This document shows positions 11,000-23,639 of a stretch of DNA of 64,000 nucleotides, piece after piece; position 1 is the first letter of the stretch, and each line of letters begins with the position of its first letter. Location: assembly GCA_033439765.1 (NCBI GenBank), contig JAULSN010000005.1, forward strand, positions 3,301,001 to 3,365,000. The letters are read 5' to 3'. Origin of the DNA: Lasiosphaeria ovina. Its lineage: Eukaryota; Ascomycota; Sordariomycetes; Sordariales; Lasiosphaeriaceae. The notes under the pieces are model-generated. The model ran no database searches and was not told the origin of the DNA. It saw nothing but the letters and a program-made list of their open reading frames with translations. Position numbers and translations under genes: made by a program.

Positions 11000-13900
11000 C
11001 TTATTCTAATCTACCCTATAGGTAGGCGTTTAGCTCCTTAATCCGATCCGTAACTATTCGAGTACGGGGTACGCTTAGTACTTCCGTAGGTAGTCCTTAC
11101 CTAAGATCTATATCGTACTTAAAGAGGTTAAAGAAAGGGGTAGTTCTAATAGCTTCTAGAACCGCTATATTATAACTAAACTACGCGTTTAGTAAGAGGT
11201 CGATCTAGTTATCTTATTTAAAGTTAACGTAGATCCTAAGGTACGTCTCTAGGATCTAGTTAAGCCGTTCTATCTAACTATCTATTTATAAATAGTATAA
11301 TATAGAGGGCTTACTTCTCGTTATTATTTCTTCTATAAGACTCTTCTAAAACCTTAATACGAAAAGCTTATCTCGGTCCGAAATAATCTCCTTTAGCTAT
11401 CCGTAATATAATCCAATATACCTTTAAAAGACCTTAACGAACTTCGTAATATCCTAAATCTCTTTAAATAGGATAAAGTACGAGTACTTCGTAAATTAGT
11501 TTATTACTACTTATACCGCGTCGTAAATTACGTTTATAACCGGGTTTATTAATAGTAATAGCTTTATAATAAAGTTTATTATAATTAAAATAAATAGATC
11601 TTCCGTAATTAGAAGTAGTTCTAAGAATCCGTACGGTATATACCGTTTTACCTTACTCTTATAATACTCCTTATATTCTACTAGTACCTCCTTTACCTTA
11701 ACTCTAATACTAGAGAAGTCGTATTATTATTAGATTCTTATAAGCGTTTTAGCTTATCCGAGATATCCGTTAAGTTTAGCGTTATATTACTCCTAGATTA
11801 ATTCTAACTAATCGTCCGGATATACGTACATCTTATTACTATATTAAACTTTACCTAAACCGTCGATAGTAATACCGAACGGTAGGTCTTACTCTTCCTC
11901 TAAAGTACGAGCCTTAAACTAGTATTCTTTATCGTTCTCCTATTCTATATAGTAAGCTATATAAACGTCGTACTAGTCCTTAATAGGGTACCTAAGTACT
12001 TCCCTATCTTCCTATAAAAGGGGTAGTAATTCCGTCTTTTCTCCCTAGACCCGATAGTCCGGTCTTCTATTAAGAGCATCCGCCCGAACGTTCTCCGTTC
12101 CTTTAATATAATAGACCTCGAAGTTAAAGGGTACGAGGAACTCTACCTAACGTACTTATTTACTACTAAGTTTTTACTTCCTAATCTATTACTAAAGGTT
12201 ATAATAATTTATATATACCTTAATAGGTTACTCCGTTCCGCTAAAGTAAGGTTACTAGTCTTTAAAAGCGTAGATAATCGACTTAGCTCTTTATCGTACG
12301 TTTACTAGTTCTCTTCTACCCCTTTAAATACTTTAGAGATATAGGTAACTAGGTAGTTTTAGCCGTTATACTTCTACTTAAGGACTACTCCTATAGTATA
12401 ATCCGAAGTATCCGTCTCGACTTTAAAAGGTTTACTAAAGTATAATAGTTTTAGTACTAGGTCTTCGATTATCCTTTACCTAAAGGTCTTAAAGGCTACT
12501 TAATATTCTTCCTTCTATTCCTATAGCGTATCCTTAGTAGTAAGCTTATAAAGGGGTCGCGTAATTACTACGAATCTTTTAATAAATATCCTATAGAAGC
12601 TAATAAATCTAATAAAAGACTTAATATCTATTAGGTTCTACGGTACTAGCTAGTCTCTAACTACCTCGATCTTCTTTAGGTCGATTCGTACTTCTCCTAA
12701 CGAGATCTCGAAACCTAAGAAGGTCGTCTTTTAGACGTAGAACTTACTCTTCGTATAATTAACCGAGAGTTCCTACTTATTAAGAGCTTATAGTACTACG
12801 TATATATACTTCTTATACTCCTTTAACGTTTTACTATAGATTAGGATATTATTAATATAGATTATAACGAATTTATCGATATATTTATATAGAGTATAGT
12901 TAATTATCTCCTAAAATAATACTAGAACGTTAATTAAGCCTATCGGTATTATTAAATACTTAAAGTACTTATACCGAGTTCTAAAGGCTATCTTCTACTT
13001 ATCTCCTTCTTTAATTCTAATATAGCCGAATCCGAAAGGGAGGTTAAGTTTAGTAAACTACTTCGCCTTAGATAACTAATCGTATATTTTAGTAATTAAC
13101 GGGAGGGGATACCGGTTTTTAATAGTCTCCATATTTAGAATATAGTAATTTATAACTATATATAGCTTTCCCTACTTTTATAATATAAATAATACGGGGT
13201 AAGTTACTTCTAATCTTAAGCGTCTAATAAAACCGCGTAGTAGGTTCTTACTTAGATACTCCTTTATCGCCTTATCTTATTACGGCGTAAGGTAATAGAT
13301 ATTATATCTCCTAAGCTTTATTCCTAGCTTTAGGTTAATTTCGTAATTAAACGGTCTATACTTTAGTAATTAGTCCCTTATTCGGTCTCTAAAGATATCG
13401 TATTTTAGGTATTCGCGGGGTACGTTCTTAAACTTATCTAGTATCTTACCTAAGTCGTCCTTATCCGGCTCGATAGCCTTAATAAATATAATAAATCGTC
13501 CTTCGCCGATATCTACTCCTTTCTTTAGCTTAATCGACCTATTATAATCCCTACGTTAGTCTATATAGCGATCTTAGCTCCTACTCTTTCTATCGAGTAG
13601 CCCTTCCTCGTCGTCTTAAGGGTTCTCTTTCCGAGGTTAACGTCCTAATCTACGGTCTTTCTTCTTTCTATTAACGAGAAATTTATTATCTTTCTCCTAC
13701 TAAATATCGGGATTATAGGCTTTTAGCTATAGGTCCCCTAATAGTATATCGAACTACTTTACTAACGGTAATATATTAAATATAACTTTATAAGATTCTC
13801 CGTCTATTATAATTAGTAACGGTTAGGTCTCCTATATATAATACCCGTTATTAAATCCTATAAGAGCTCCGTCGAAGGTCTTTAGCTTTAAGGGGGCCTC

Positions 13901-16560
13901 CTTTTCCTTCTAAAGGATTCGGAGTCGCTTTACGAGATCGGCGGAGATAATATTTCTATTACTTCCTCCGTCGATTTTCGCGACTAAGGATAACGATCCT
14001 TTCTCCTTCCTAGATCCCTATTCGTACCAGGCCTAAATCTATAGCCCTCGTAAGAATCCTAATTCCGCCTCTATTCTACTAACAATTACTTCGTCCGAGC
14101 GAGGTAATAATTAAGGTCTTTAAATAGACCCGACCGTAGGATGCCTCCAATCCTCGGTATCGGTCCGTTCGAACGTGGGTTTTACTCGCGGTCGCCGGGC
14201 CTACTAGAGGCCCGCGAGCCGTTTCCCAAACGCTCTCTTATCTATTAGAGTTACTAGCGTAGTATTCGTTCTCTTCGGGTCTTTTACTAAGGTACCTTAA
14301 GTTTATACTCGATACTCGCGAACTATTATATTTCGTTCCTAAGGGTTAAGCGTACGTCTCGCTCTTATTACTATTATACGGTCCTCTAGCGAGACCTCCT
14401 AAGATACTAACGCTAACTAGTAGTCTAGGCTACGACCTTCTAATACTAATATATAATATAGTCGATATTTTCATACTCCTTCTAATTAGTCTTTCTCTTC
14501 TAATAGTCCTTCTAGGAGAATAGCTTTACTATAATCTCTAGATTACCTTTAGCTTAAAGATCGGTATCTATCTCGATCTCTCCTTAGGGTATATACCAAA
14601 ATACCCTAGGTATTACCTAATCTCTAATTCTAACCGGAAAGTAGTCGAAATTCCACTTATACGCGAGATATATCTAGTAGGTATTATAGATATAGCTTAT
14701 CTAATCTATTTCCTCGTATTCGGAGTACTTAGGGTTAAGCTAGAGCGCGTCTCCTACTTCGATATCTACTTCTTCTACTATATCCTTAATAACTTTCCCT
14801 ATCTTAATATCTTCGGCGGGGCGTAAGGGTTGCCTAATCTCCTCGCGATCCCCTTCGTCGATCTAGCTTTCCTAAGGGGCTAATCGCTAGTCTCTATATT
14901 CTTCTAGGACCGCATACTCCTCATTTAGCTATCCTAATAAATCCGTTTTCTACTAAGTTAAGTAGGCTAAGGTAAGGATATTATCTTAATACTCTTTAGG
15001 TAATTAGTTTCCTTTATCGATCCTCCTAATTAGCTCTTCCTATTCCGTACGGTATCTCTCTAATCCTTTATAAAGGTCTAGGATCTCTCTAACCGTAGCT
15101 TCGTAGCCCTATATCTTATCTACTTCTTCTTCGTCTATAAACGGGGAAGGGACCTCTAATCCCTAGGCCTCTACTAGTCCGCGGGTAAGTCCTTAAGTAC
15201 CGTAGTCGGGGAGACTTCCTATCTCGTCCTATCCTCGCTCTACTCGTAAGGGTGGTCGACTACTAGTAGCTTTAAGGGCTATTATAATATCGTCCTCTTC
15301 CTCGTCTTAGAAGACTATTCCTACGACTTAGGTATCGCTAAAGCGTAGCTTCTTATCTTCCGAGGGCCTCTAGTTACCCTATTTTCGTAATTAGTAGTAT
15401 TCTCTAGCCTAGTAGCCTTTCTTACTATAGTTATTATAGGTATTATTCTTCTTATCGCGCGGTAGGCGTAACTACTATACTAGGTTCTAAAGAAGTACTC
15501 TAACGCTTTCGTCTATTAGTCCTAGGTATATACCTAAGGCTATCGAAGGTATAGCCCTCTTCTTCTTATCGTTAGGCTTATTACCCTAGCGGCTATAATA
15601 GCCTCCTACCGGTCGCCCGTCTTTCTTTTCTCGGCGCTTCTTACTTTTATACTAGAACTACTAGTTATCGATATTAATTACTACTTCGATATACTCCCGT
15701 AGTATCTCCGGGCGAGGCGTCTTATAGAGTTCGTCTTTAACGTAGTCTTTTAGGCTATTATAGAATATAAATAGCTATCCTTAGACTAACTAATTAAGGC
15801 GTAGTATATAGGTCTAGAACTTAACTATATACTTAGCTACTAAGCGAGTCTATCTTAGCCTCTTAATCTACTCTTCGGCCTTCCTTTAGATATAGCGTTC
15901 CGTAAAGAATTCCCCTATTAGCTTAAGGACTCCCTCCGCTCCCTTATTAATAATAGCGTAGATAACGGGGTTCTTATCCTTTACTACTTACGCTAGCGTC
16001 TTCTAGTATAGTTCGAACTAAACGGCTACTTTCCCGACGAGTCGCGTTCCGACGTACGTTACTCTATCCTTCCAGAGTAGGATTTCGTTAATATTATACT
16101 TTATAAAGGAGAGTATTATATCCTTCTAATTTTCGAACTTATCTTTATCTCCGTCGTAGAGCTTAGGGTACGGGATTTTTAGCTTCTTCCTAGGAGGAGC
16201 CGGCGTAGGCGGAGGTAGCGCCGCCCTTACTACTTCTAGTCCTATAATTCTTTCTACGGCTACCCTTATATTATAGTCGTATCTTCCTACCTACTCTCTT
16301 AGCTAGGCTAACTCGTTCTAGAGCTACTCGTTCGTAGCTATATTATTACTTATCGAAAGGGGTTCTAATTACTATACGAGGCTAGTAATCTCTCCGTTAC
16401 TAGTTAGTTCTTCTAGTACTAGAGCGTCTACGTCCCGGACTTCCGTATCCTTAGGCTAGACTAATCCGGCTTTACTACTACTACTACTATTAGACTCGTC
16501 GTCGCTAGACGATCTAACTTCTTCTTCTAGCTCGGTATCTAGAAGGACCGTATCCTCTCT
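11000..16560 (-). pseudogene. B gag-pol polyprotein (RIP-inactivated)
   Basis: Domains in coding order. Gag has a zinc knuckle at about 15400-15441 reading YNNYSKKGY*AREY, with every zinc ligand changed to Tyr. Retropepsin lies at about 13700-13990 (KIDGGSNRNIIS for the DSG-type active site, later LLGDL). RT has the catalytic motif IIYINNILIYS near 12845-12880, both Asp changed to Asn. Integrase lies at about 11270-11580 with EIISDRDK and QIERLN-like blocks, so the second Asp and the Glu are kept. No chromodomain is visible before the frame is cut at 10976. Many internal TAG/TAA codons. This is a different family from A, C and D by sequence. Confidence 0.82.
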
Positions 16561-16607
16561 AGGTATAGCCAGGTTATCGTATATATAAGAGTACTCTATT
16601 CAATTAA

Positions 16608-17132
16608 TATTAAGGGTCTTAGAAAAGGAAGTAAGTAATATATTATAAACCGCTCGACTATATAGGTTAAGGTTATATCGTATATAGGTACTAGGGGTTT
16701 AAGAAGTAGATATAAAGAATGAATAAAGGGCAAGCTCCTATTATACGGGTAATATAGTTAAACTGAGTTTACTACTTAAAGTATATAAGTATAGAGAATG
16801 TATATTACTTACTTGAGGAACTAAGTAAGCTCTATCTAAGACCGTGGTTACGGTCATCGTATATATCTATCTTTAGTAGCTAATAAGAGCCCAGCTCTTA
16901 CTTGCCTACCGTATCGGTATTGCCCACCACTAAGCAGTACCATATAGTCGGGCAACCGCCTGCCCGGCGCCAAGTAATACCCTCCCACCGGGCACATCCT
17001 AATTAGTCGGGCAACTGCGCGCCCGGCGCTAGCCAAGCTTTCCTCGCCGGGCATACGCTAATTGGTAGGGCGGACCCACACCGGACCCTCCCGTACGTGC
17101 AGGCTGCCCAGTATGTGACGGGATCCGTAATA
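16608..17132 (-). repeat. Putative 5' LTR of element B
   Basis: Its inner part matches the B2 LTR (21240-21500) closely in inverse orientation, while the outer part (16860-17132) differs from B2 apart from similar terminal bases. It is also GC-richer there, with repeats of the type cgggcaac...gcccggcgc. Ends are inferred from the TGTTACG-like start and taata end. Confidence 0.6.
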
Positions 17133-17136
17133 TATA

Positions 17137-17655
17137 GGCGTCGAGATAGATGTAGGAAGCAAGCGTTATAGCCGTCGCCTTCGAGAGGGAGGGGGGGAAC
17201 CGCTCCTTTTATCGACGAAGCTTTAGAGGCACTACGCCGCTACGCGGACGGACAAATAGAAACGCCGACGGTGACGCCTATACCCCAGAGCGAATGGGGG
17301 TGAGGAGCCTTACGATGTCGTTCATGCGGTCGGATTAAAGGGCCGGCAAGGCCGCTACCGCCGCCCCCGTCGTAAGATACCCGAGGAGTCGGTAATAGTG
17401 TAACGAGGCAGGCTATGGTCGGGGTTAAGGCGATTAGAAGTAGCGGCCGTAGTATAAACGCGGCGAGATGATGTAGGAGAGAAGTCGTTATAATCGTCGT
17501 CTTCGAGGGGAGGGGGAAGTCGCTCCTTTTATCGATAAAGCCCCAGCCCTAACGAAATGTATCGCTATACGGACGGCCAAATAGAAACGCCGACGATAAG
17601 GCCTTCGCTCTAAAACGAATAGGAGCGAAGAGGGCTACGCGACGTTTTCATATAT
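17137..17655. repeat. Diverged tandem duplication, two units of about 320 bp
   Basis: Unit 1 (from 17137) and unit 2 (from about 17460) share in order: cgagat.gatgtagga, cttcgag.gggaggggg, cgctccttttatcga, cggacgg.caaatagaaacgccgacg, and a final gatgtcgtt/gcgacgtt block. The units are RIP-diverged. No coding function seen. Confidence 0.75.
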
Positions 17656-19276
17656 GTCCTTATAGCCCCTAGCTCATCTTTCCCTAATATTACTTCATAA
17701 TATTCTTAGTCCGACCTAGTTGGCCGGTAATCTACGACTAATCCTTATTCTCCTTTATATACGACCGTAACCGTCGCTCTTCGAGAGGCGACTAACGAGG
17801 GGCCCTACTACGGGCCTGGCTATTCCGCTTACTCCCTACTCTATCGGTAATATTAGAGTCGCCGTCGGTCTCGGTACCTTTAGAAAGATCGTTACTATTA
17901 TTATCGTTACTAGCGTCGGAGAGAGAATCACTTTAACTCGATATAATATCGTTTATCTTTTCGGTCTCGGTATATTTAGGTAGCGTTATTATGGGTTAGA
18001 GAGGATGGCCTGGCTATCTCCGTACCGTGGCCATTTCCCGAGCGTAGTCGCGTATGGATCTAAGGCATAGCCGTAGTATAATCGCGCTCTTATCTATATC
18101 CGAGAAGCCAAAGTCGCTCTCGAATAAGGCCTTAAAGGATACGTCGTCCTTAGGAATCTACCTCTATGCTATCTCCGTTAGCTGAAAAAGGTGCTTAGTA
18201 CGAAAGCCGTATGCTCTGTAATCGTCCGTCGGGATCTCCCTTGAGGTTTCCAGATTAATGGGTTTTGCGGGTCTTGCCGGAGGGCCTTATAGCTGTCCGT
18301 GGCCGTGAACTTTACGGTTATCGCCTCTCGGTATCGAATCTCGTCGGCTCTATGGCGGTATCGAATCTCGTCGGCTCTATGGACGGGCCAGCTCCTGCTG
18401 ATTAGCGCCAGGACTCTCGGCTAACGTGCGGGTGAGTGGCTGGCAGAGAGGTTTCGTAGGAGTTATATTGCCGGGCTTATCTTCGGTCGGTAACGGACTC
18501 CACCTTTCAGGTCTCCTTTTATCGAGAGGGTGGGCAGCACGGCCAGCCGGCGTACTATTATGAACGGCCCTTAGCCTTAGTTGTTTGGTAGTGCGTATGC
18601 CCCTACCGTTATTCATGGCGTCTCCGTCCGCGTTAATTTCTACGTAGAGCCTTTTTCGCGAGCTAGGTTTTTCGGGGCCTAGCTACTAATGGCTCGACTT
18701 GGTGGCGACGGTATTAACCCTCGTTGACCTACGCGGGCCGTTCGGGGTAGCGCTTAGTGTGGCTGTCGGCGGCGGTATCTTGGGAGGACTAGTCTTATAC
18801 TAAGATGTTTGCTTAGTGGGTTACGGGGAGGGAAGCTAAAAGTAAAATGGGGTAGGTGCGGAAACGGAGATGGGTTTGACTACGTTATTAGTAATCTTAG
18901 AAGCCGATAACTAGGATTCTGGGGTATTCGTTATATTCTATATATTTATATTACCGTATTACCCGGGTATCCGTATATCGGTATATCGTCTCGTATTACG
19001 ATAGTATTATTCAGCCTTAACCCGGTAAGCGCTGGGCTGGACTATGCCCTGCCCGTTTTGATGAGTAGGGCTTGAACTCTAGACCCTAGTTATCGCTACT
19101 AGAGCGATTTGGCATAGGGATTGGGGCGGAAGTGGCCCCGTATATAAACGCCATTCCTCCGCAAGCTCCGGTAGGTTTAATAGAGGAGTGAGATTTAATA
19201 CTTTACTCGGAGCTGTGAAGTAAAGCTCGTACTAGGTTAATATATTATCGATATACGCCGTGATTGCTTCACTTAT
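17656..19276. other. Spacer without recognised genes
   Basis: Partly RIP-altered sequence between the B LTR region and solo LTR S1. Short frames exist (for example 18377-18616 on minus), but none shows a recognisable domain. An 18-20 bp stretch (atcgaatctcgtcggctctatgg) is repeated in tandem near 18334-18383. No further structure seen. Confidence 0.5.
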
Positions 19277-20022
19277 TGTTAAAGTATGGCTAGTTACTAG
19301 GGTTGTAGGTCCTGAAGTGCAGGGCACTGCAGTAGCTGTGTTGGAGTTGTGAGTGTTGTGGCTGTTGTGTGGTGCTGAGGGCGCTATACCTAGATTGTTT
19401 ACTTTGCCCCACAGCACCCTCTCGAAACCCCTATACGTCTTGGCACACGTAAGACAAGCCCACTAGAAGACTATAGAATACAGAGCTGTCTACGAAGCCT
19501 GTGGGCCTCTAGAACCTTCTAGAGAGCCCACCTTAGGTCTATATAGACCTGTCCTTTCTCTTAGATAGATTTCCTTAAGCAAGCAAGCCTCTTGTTATGA
19601 GTATAAAAGAAAGCAACAAGCAAGCATTGCACTCACCACTCTTTGTACTATACTTCTATAATACAACTCCTCTCCGTCTTCTTCAGCACCCACAGTTGGT
19701 CCCGAAGACCCTGACTGCAGGGCAGAGTCCCCTACAGCCTACGAGGTAGACTGCTGAGCAGAGTCCTCACAGTCTGAGTGGCAGGCCTGTAGCAGAGTTC
19801 TACAGACCTGTAGTCAGTCAGCCTGCTTCCCTCAGTGCCTTGCAGAAGCACTGTTGTATCGGACCGTAGGGCACAGCTCCCTATAGTCTATCCTGCACTT
19901 GATCGACCTACCCTGCACTTGGTTCCCGATATACGCTACACGCCTTGCTTCCGCTGCGCCTGCTGCCCTGCGCACCCTGTATAGGTGCTGAGTTCAGGCC
20001 TATACAGGAACGTAGTTCAACA
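19277..20022 (+). repeat. Solo LTR S1, 746 bp, with 5-bp target duplication
   Basis: Starts tgttaaagtatggctagt and ends gtagttcaaca, with cttat duplicated at 19272-19276 and 20023-20027. Two other copies with the same ends are S2 (30920-31638) and S3 (34244-35026). There is no coding sequence next to it, so it is a solo LTR left after recombination between two LTRs. It keeps many CpA/TpG sites. Confidence 0.94.
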
Positions 20023-21053
20023 CTTATAAATCTAAGTTAGCTCGTCTAATAATCTTAGCTAGGTCCTGCTCTCACCTTTACTACCTATTAGGTATGGCTA
20101 CCCCGTAATAAACTTGAGTGGCGGAGGATCTAGAACTTCGTTATTCCAACCCTCTCTAGCCGGGGATAAGGGCGTCCAAGCCGGTACTATCTAGTCTTCG
20201 TTATAACTTAGGCATTCGTCGCTCTATATATTAGCACCGAGGAGGTTAATCTAGCCGAAGCTATCGAATCCAAATATTTGGTCTCCTAAGAATCGTAAGC
20301 GGAGGGGTTAGCCTCTAAGGAGCTATCTCCGAGAATATACCTAGTATATAGCTCCTATCGCCGACTACGCCGCTCGGAGGAATCTGATAGTTCTGAGGTA
20401 GCGTCGCCCTAGTTCTATATAGACTGAGTAGTTGCTTAGTTAGATCGGCTATGAACTTCGCTCTCGAGGTACGTACTTTTTTAGGGGGCGGTCTAAAGTT
20501 AAGTAATCCCGTACTAGGTTACGTTATATTTAGGATGATTATCTAAGGAACCCTTAGAGGCGGCTAAGGTTTAAGTCCTAGCTTAGCTTTCGTCGAGATG
20601 ACTAAAGACTTTTATATACTCTTTAGAAAGTGCGGCGGGGGCCGGGGATATATACCCTAATTAGCGGCGTCCGCTCTAGGGCAGGACAGCCTATCTATAT
20701 TTGCCGGTCCCTAACGGCTCACTCTAACGCGAGAGTATCTCCGGCGACGAATACCCGCGCTTAATTATAGACCGGTATAACGTATAAGGGGCATATTCCT
20801 ATACTACTAACTCCCCCTCCCCCTACCCCCTTTTTAATACGATTTATTAGTTGATCGCCCCATTACTAAGCAAGTCCCTATACCGGTAAAGAAGGGGGTA
20901 CGCCTACGTCGTAGGCATCCCTCGAATACGCCCGCTACTAGTACCTTAATCCCCACCCTTAGCCGGCTAAGAAGTAGACCTAAGTCATTTTCGTCGAGAG
21001 TAAAGTATCGGGGGATTCTACTCCTCCTCGCTCCTTACTTACCGGCTTCCTAG
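20023..21053. other. RIP-altered spacer without recognised genes
   Basis: Sequence between S1 and the LTR of B2. Stops occur in all frames and I see no domain. It may be part of an older decayed repeat. Confidence 0.5.
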
Positions 21054-21500
21054 TGTTACGAATGCCTGAAGAAATGCACGAGGGTGGGGCAGTCACTTTT
21101 TGGTGTTGACTAATCAGGGGTGTCCCAGGGTCCCGAGCTCTGGAGGCCCGGGACAACGGGACTCTGTACGTGGTCCCGGGGCCCCGATGTACGGCCCCTC
21201 GTAAGTAAGGGACATTATTGATTGGTTCCCTCAGATAAATATATACGATGACCGTAGCCACGGTCTTAGATAGAGCTTGCTTAGTTCCTCAAGTAAGTAA
21301 TATACATTCTCTATACTCATATACTTTAAGTGGCAAACCCAGTTTAACTATATTACCCGTATAATAGGAGCTTGCCCTCTATTTATTCTTCATATCTACT
21401 TCTCAGACCCCTAGTACCTATATACGATATAACCTTAACTTATATAGTCGAGCGGTTTATAATATATTACTTACTTTTACCTTTTCTAAGACCCTTAATA
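21054..21500 (+). repeat. Putative 5' LTR of element B2
   Basis: About 447 bp. The downstream half, from gatgaccgtagccacgg on, matches B. The upstream (U3-like) half carries a different GC-rich block (ccgagctctggaggcccggg). Boundaries inferred from TGTTACG and taata ends. Confidence 0.6.
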
Positions 21501-23327
21501 TTAATTAAATAGAGTGCTCTTATATATACGATAACCTAGCTATACCTAGAGAGGATACGGTCCTTCTAGATACCGAGCTAGAAGAAGAAGTCAGATCGTC
21601 TAGCGACGACGAATCTAATAGTAGTAGTAGTAGTAAAGCCGGATTAGTCTAACCTAAGGATACGGAAGTCCGGGACGTAGACGCTCTAGTACCGGAAGAG
21701 CCAACTAATAACGGAGAGATTCTAGCCTTATATAATAACTAGAACCCCTTTCAATAAGTAGTAATATAGCTATAAACGAGTAGCTCCAGAATAAGCTAGC
21801 CTAGTTGAGGAAGTAGATAGGGAGATACGACTATAATATAAGAGTAGCCGTAGAAAGAATTATAGGACTAGAAGTAGTAAGGGCGGCGCTACCTCCGCCT
21901 ACGCCGGCTCCTCCTAAGAAGAAGCTAAAAATCCCGTACCCTAAGCTCTACGACGGAGATAAAGATAAGTTCGAGAATTAGAAGGATATAGTACTCTCTT
22001 TCCTAACGTATAATATTAACGAAATCCTACTCTAGAAGGACGGAGTAATATACGTCGGAACGCGACTCGTCGGAAAAGTAGCCGTTTAGTTCGAACTATA
22101 CTAGAAGGCGCTAGCGTAAGTAGTAAAAGAAAGGAACCCTATTATCTATACTACTATTAATAAGGGAGCGGAGGGAGTCCTTAAGCTAATAGGGGAATTC
22201 TTCGCGGAACGCTATATCTAGAGGAAGGCCGAAGAGTAGATTAAGAGGCTAAGATAGACTCGTTTAGTAACTAAGTATATAGTAGAGTTCTAGACCTATA
22301 TACTACGCCTTAAATAGTTAGTCTAGGGATAGCTACTTACGTTTTATAATAGCCTAAAGGACTACGTTAAGGACGAACTCTATAAAACGCCTCGCCCGGA
22401 GACGCTACGAGAGTATATCGAAGTGGTAATTAATATTAATAACTAATAGTTCTAATATAAAAGTGAGAAGCGTCGAGAAAAGAAGGACGGACGACCGGTA
22501 GGAGGCTATTATAGCCGCTAGGGTAATAAGCCTAACGATAAGAAGAAGAGGGCTATATCTTTAATAGCCTTAGGTATATACCTAGGACTAATAGACGAGA
22601 GTATTAGAGTACTTCTTTAGAACCTAGTATAGTAGTTACGCCTACCTCGCGATAAGAAGAACGATACTTATAATAACTATAGTAAGAAGGGTTACCAGGC
22701 TAGAGAATACCGCTAACTACGAAAATAGGGTAATTAGAGGCCCTTAGAAGATAAGAAGCTACGCTTTAGCGATACCTAGGTTATAGGAATAGTTTTATAA
22801 GACGAGGGAGAAGACGATACTACGGAAGTCCTTAGAGCTACTAGTAGTCGACCACCCTCGCGAGTAAAATAAGGGTAAGACGAGATAGGAAGTCTCCCCG
22901 ACTACGGTACTTAGGGACTTGCCCGCGGACTAGTAGAGGCCTAGGGATTAGAGGTCCCTTCCCCGTTTACGGACGAAGAAGAAATAGACTAAATATAGGG
23001 CTACGAAGCTACGGTTAGGGAAATCCTAGACCTTCGTAAAGGATTAGAGAGATACCGTATAGAATAGGAAGAGCTAATTAAAAGGATCGATAAGGGAAAC
23101 TAGTTACCTAAAGAATATTAGGACGATATCCTTACCTTAGCCTACTTAACTTAGTAGAAAACGGATTTATTAAGATAGCTAAATAAGGAGTACGTAGTCC
23201 TAGAAGAATATAGGAACTAGCGATTAGCCCCTTAGGAAAGCTAGATCGACGAAGGGGATTACGAGGAGATTAGGCGACCTTTATACCCCGCTGAAAATAC
23301 TAAGATAGGGAAGGTTATTAAGGATAT
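21501..23327 (+). pseudogene. B2 gag (RIP-inactivated, truncated)
   Basis: Gag region of B2. The zinc knuckle at 22669-22710 reads YNNYSKKGYQAREY: the three Cys and the His are Tyr as in B, but one codon that is TAG in B is still CAG here, so the two copies were mutated independently. An acidic stretch with runs of Ser codons (22620 bp upstream region near 21590-21640) resembles the same region in B. The frame has many stops and is cut by A2 before the protease. Confidence 0.8.
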
Positions 23328-23582
23328 TATTACCGTATAGTCGATTTAATAAGATAGGGCTATACTAATTATCGCTATATTCGTAGAATCTAAAGCTAAG
23401 GAAAGAAAAAGAAAAGAAAGTTCTAAAAGGCTACGCGGTACGCGGAGAAGTGGGCTAGGTTTTGTAAGTCACGTAGTAGAACTTAGTACGGGCTACTAAT
23501 AGCGGGGTTACTTAGTTAGCTCGAGTCGTATAGCGTACGACCAATTAGGGCTACCCAAATATCCTTCGTACCTACCGTAATA
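23328..23582 (-). repeat. 3' LTR of A2
   Basis: 255 bp, starts tattaccg and ends ccgtaata on plus. Nearly identical to 29853-30107; differences are C/T and G/A. Followed by the polypurine tract complement ctaccccc. Confidence 0.93.
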
Positions 23583-23639
23583 CTACCCCCGGGTTAGAAA
23601 AAAGCTTCGCCTCGAAGCTTAACCCCTCCTAGCTTATCG

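Larger units (their letters stand above)
10976..17132 (-). mobile_element. Ty3/Gypsy element B, 3' end truncated by A1
   Basis: Second Gypsy family on the minus strand. The putative 5' LTR is 16608-17132 (starts tattacgg on the minus strand, ends ccttaata; about 525 bp, boundaries approximate). Gag runs from about 16560 to 14600, then protease, RT and integrase down to about 11270. The element stops at the A1 LTR edge (10975/10976), so its 3' LTR is outside the window or lost. The gag and LTR are shared, in inverse orientation, with B2 (21054-23327). CpA and TpG are nearly absent, as in A1. Confidence 0.85.
21054..23327 (+). mobile_element. Ty3/Gypsy element B2, 5' part only, cut by A2
   Basis: Plus-strand relative of B. 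The putative 5' LTR is 21054-21500 (starts tgttacgaatgcc, ends ccttaata), then gag to 23327, where the A2 LTR begins. The pol part of B2 is not found on the far side of A2 (after 30107), so the copy is truncated. Arms of about 1.8 kb shared with B (14780-16608) are in inverse orientation, head to head with B across a 3.9-kb spacer. Confidence 0.85.

Noticed and set aside
16854..17054. 66-codon open frame on minus
   Set aside because: Falls within the outer part of the B LTR, GC-rich and repetitive; no homology seen.
18334..18383. Short direct repeat atcgaatctcgtcggctctatgg as an attachment or transposon end
   Set aside because: Only two adjacent copies, no inverted partner and no element between.
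19030..19110. Possible tRNA on minus (agttcaagccc)
   Set aside because: No acceptor pairing and poor D arm.
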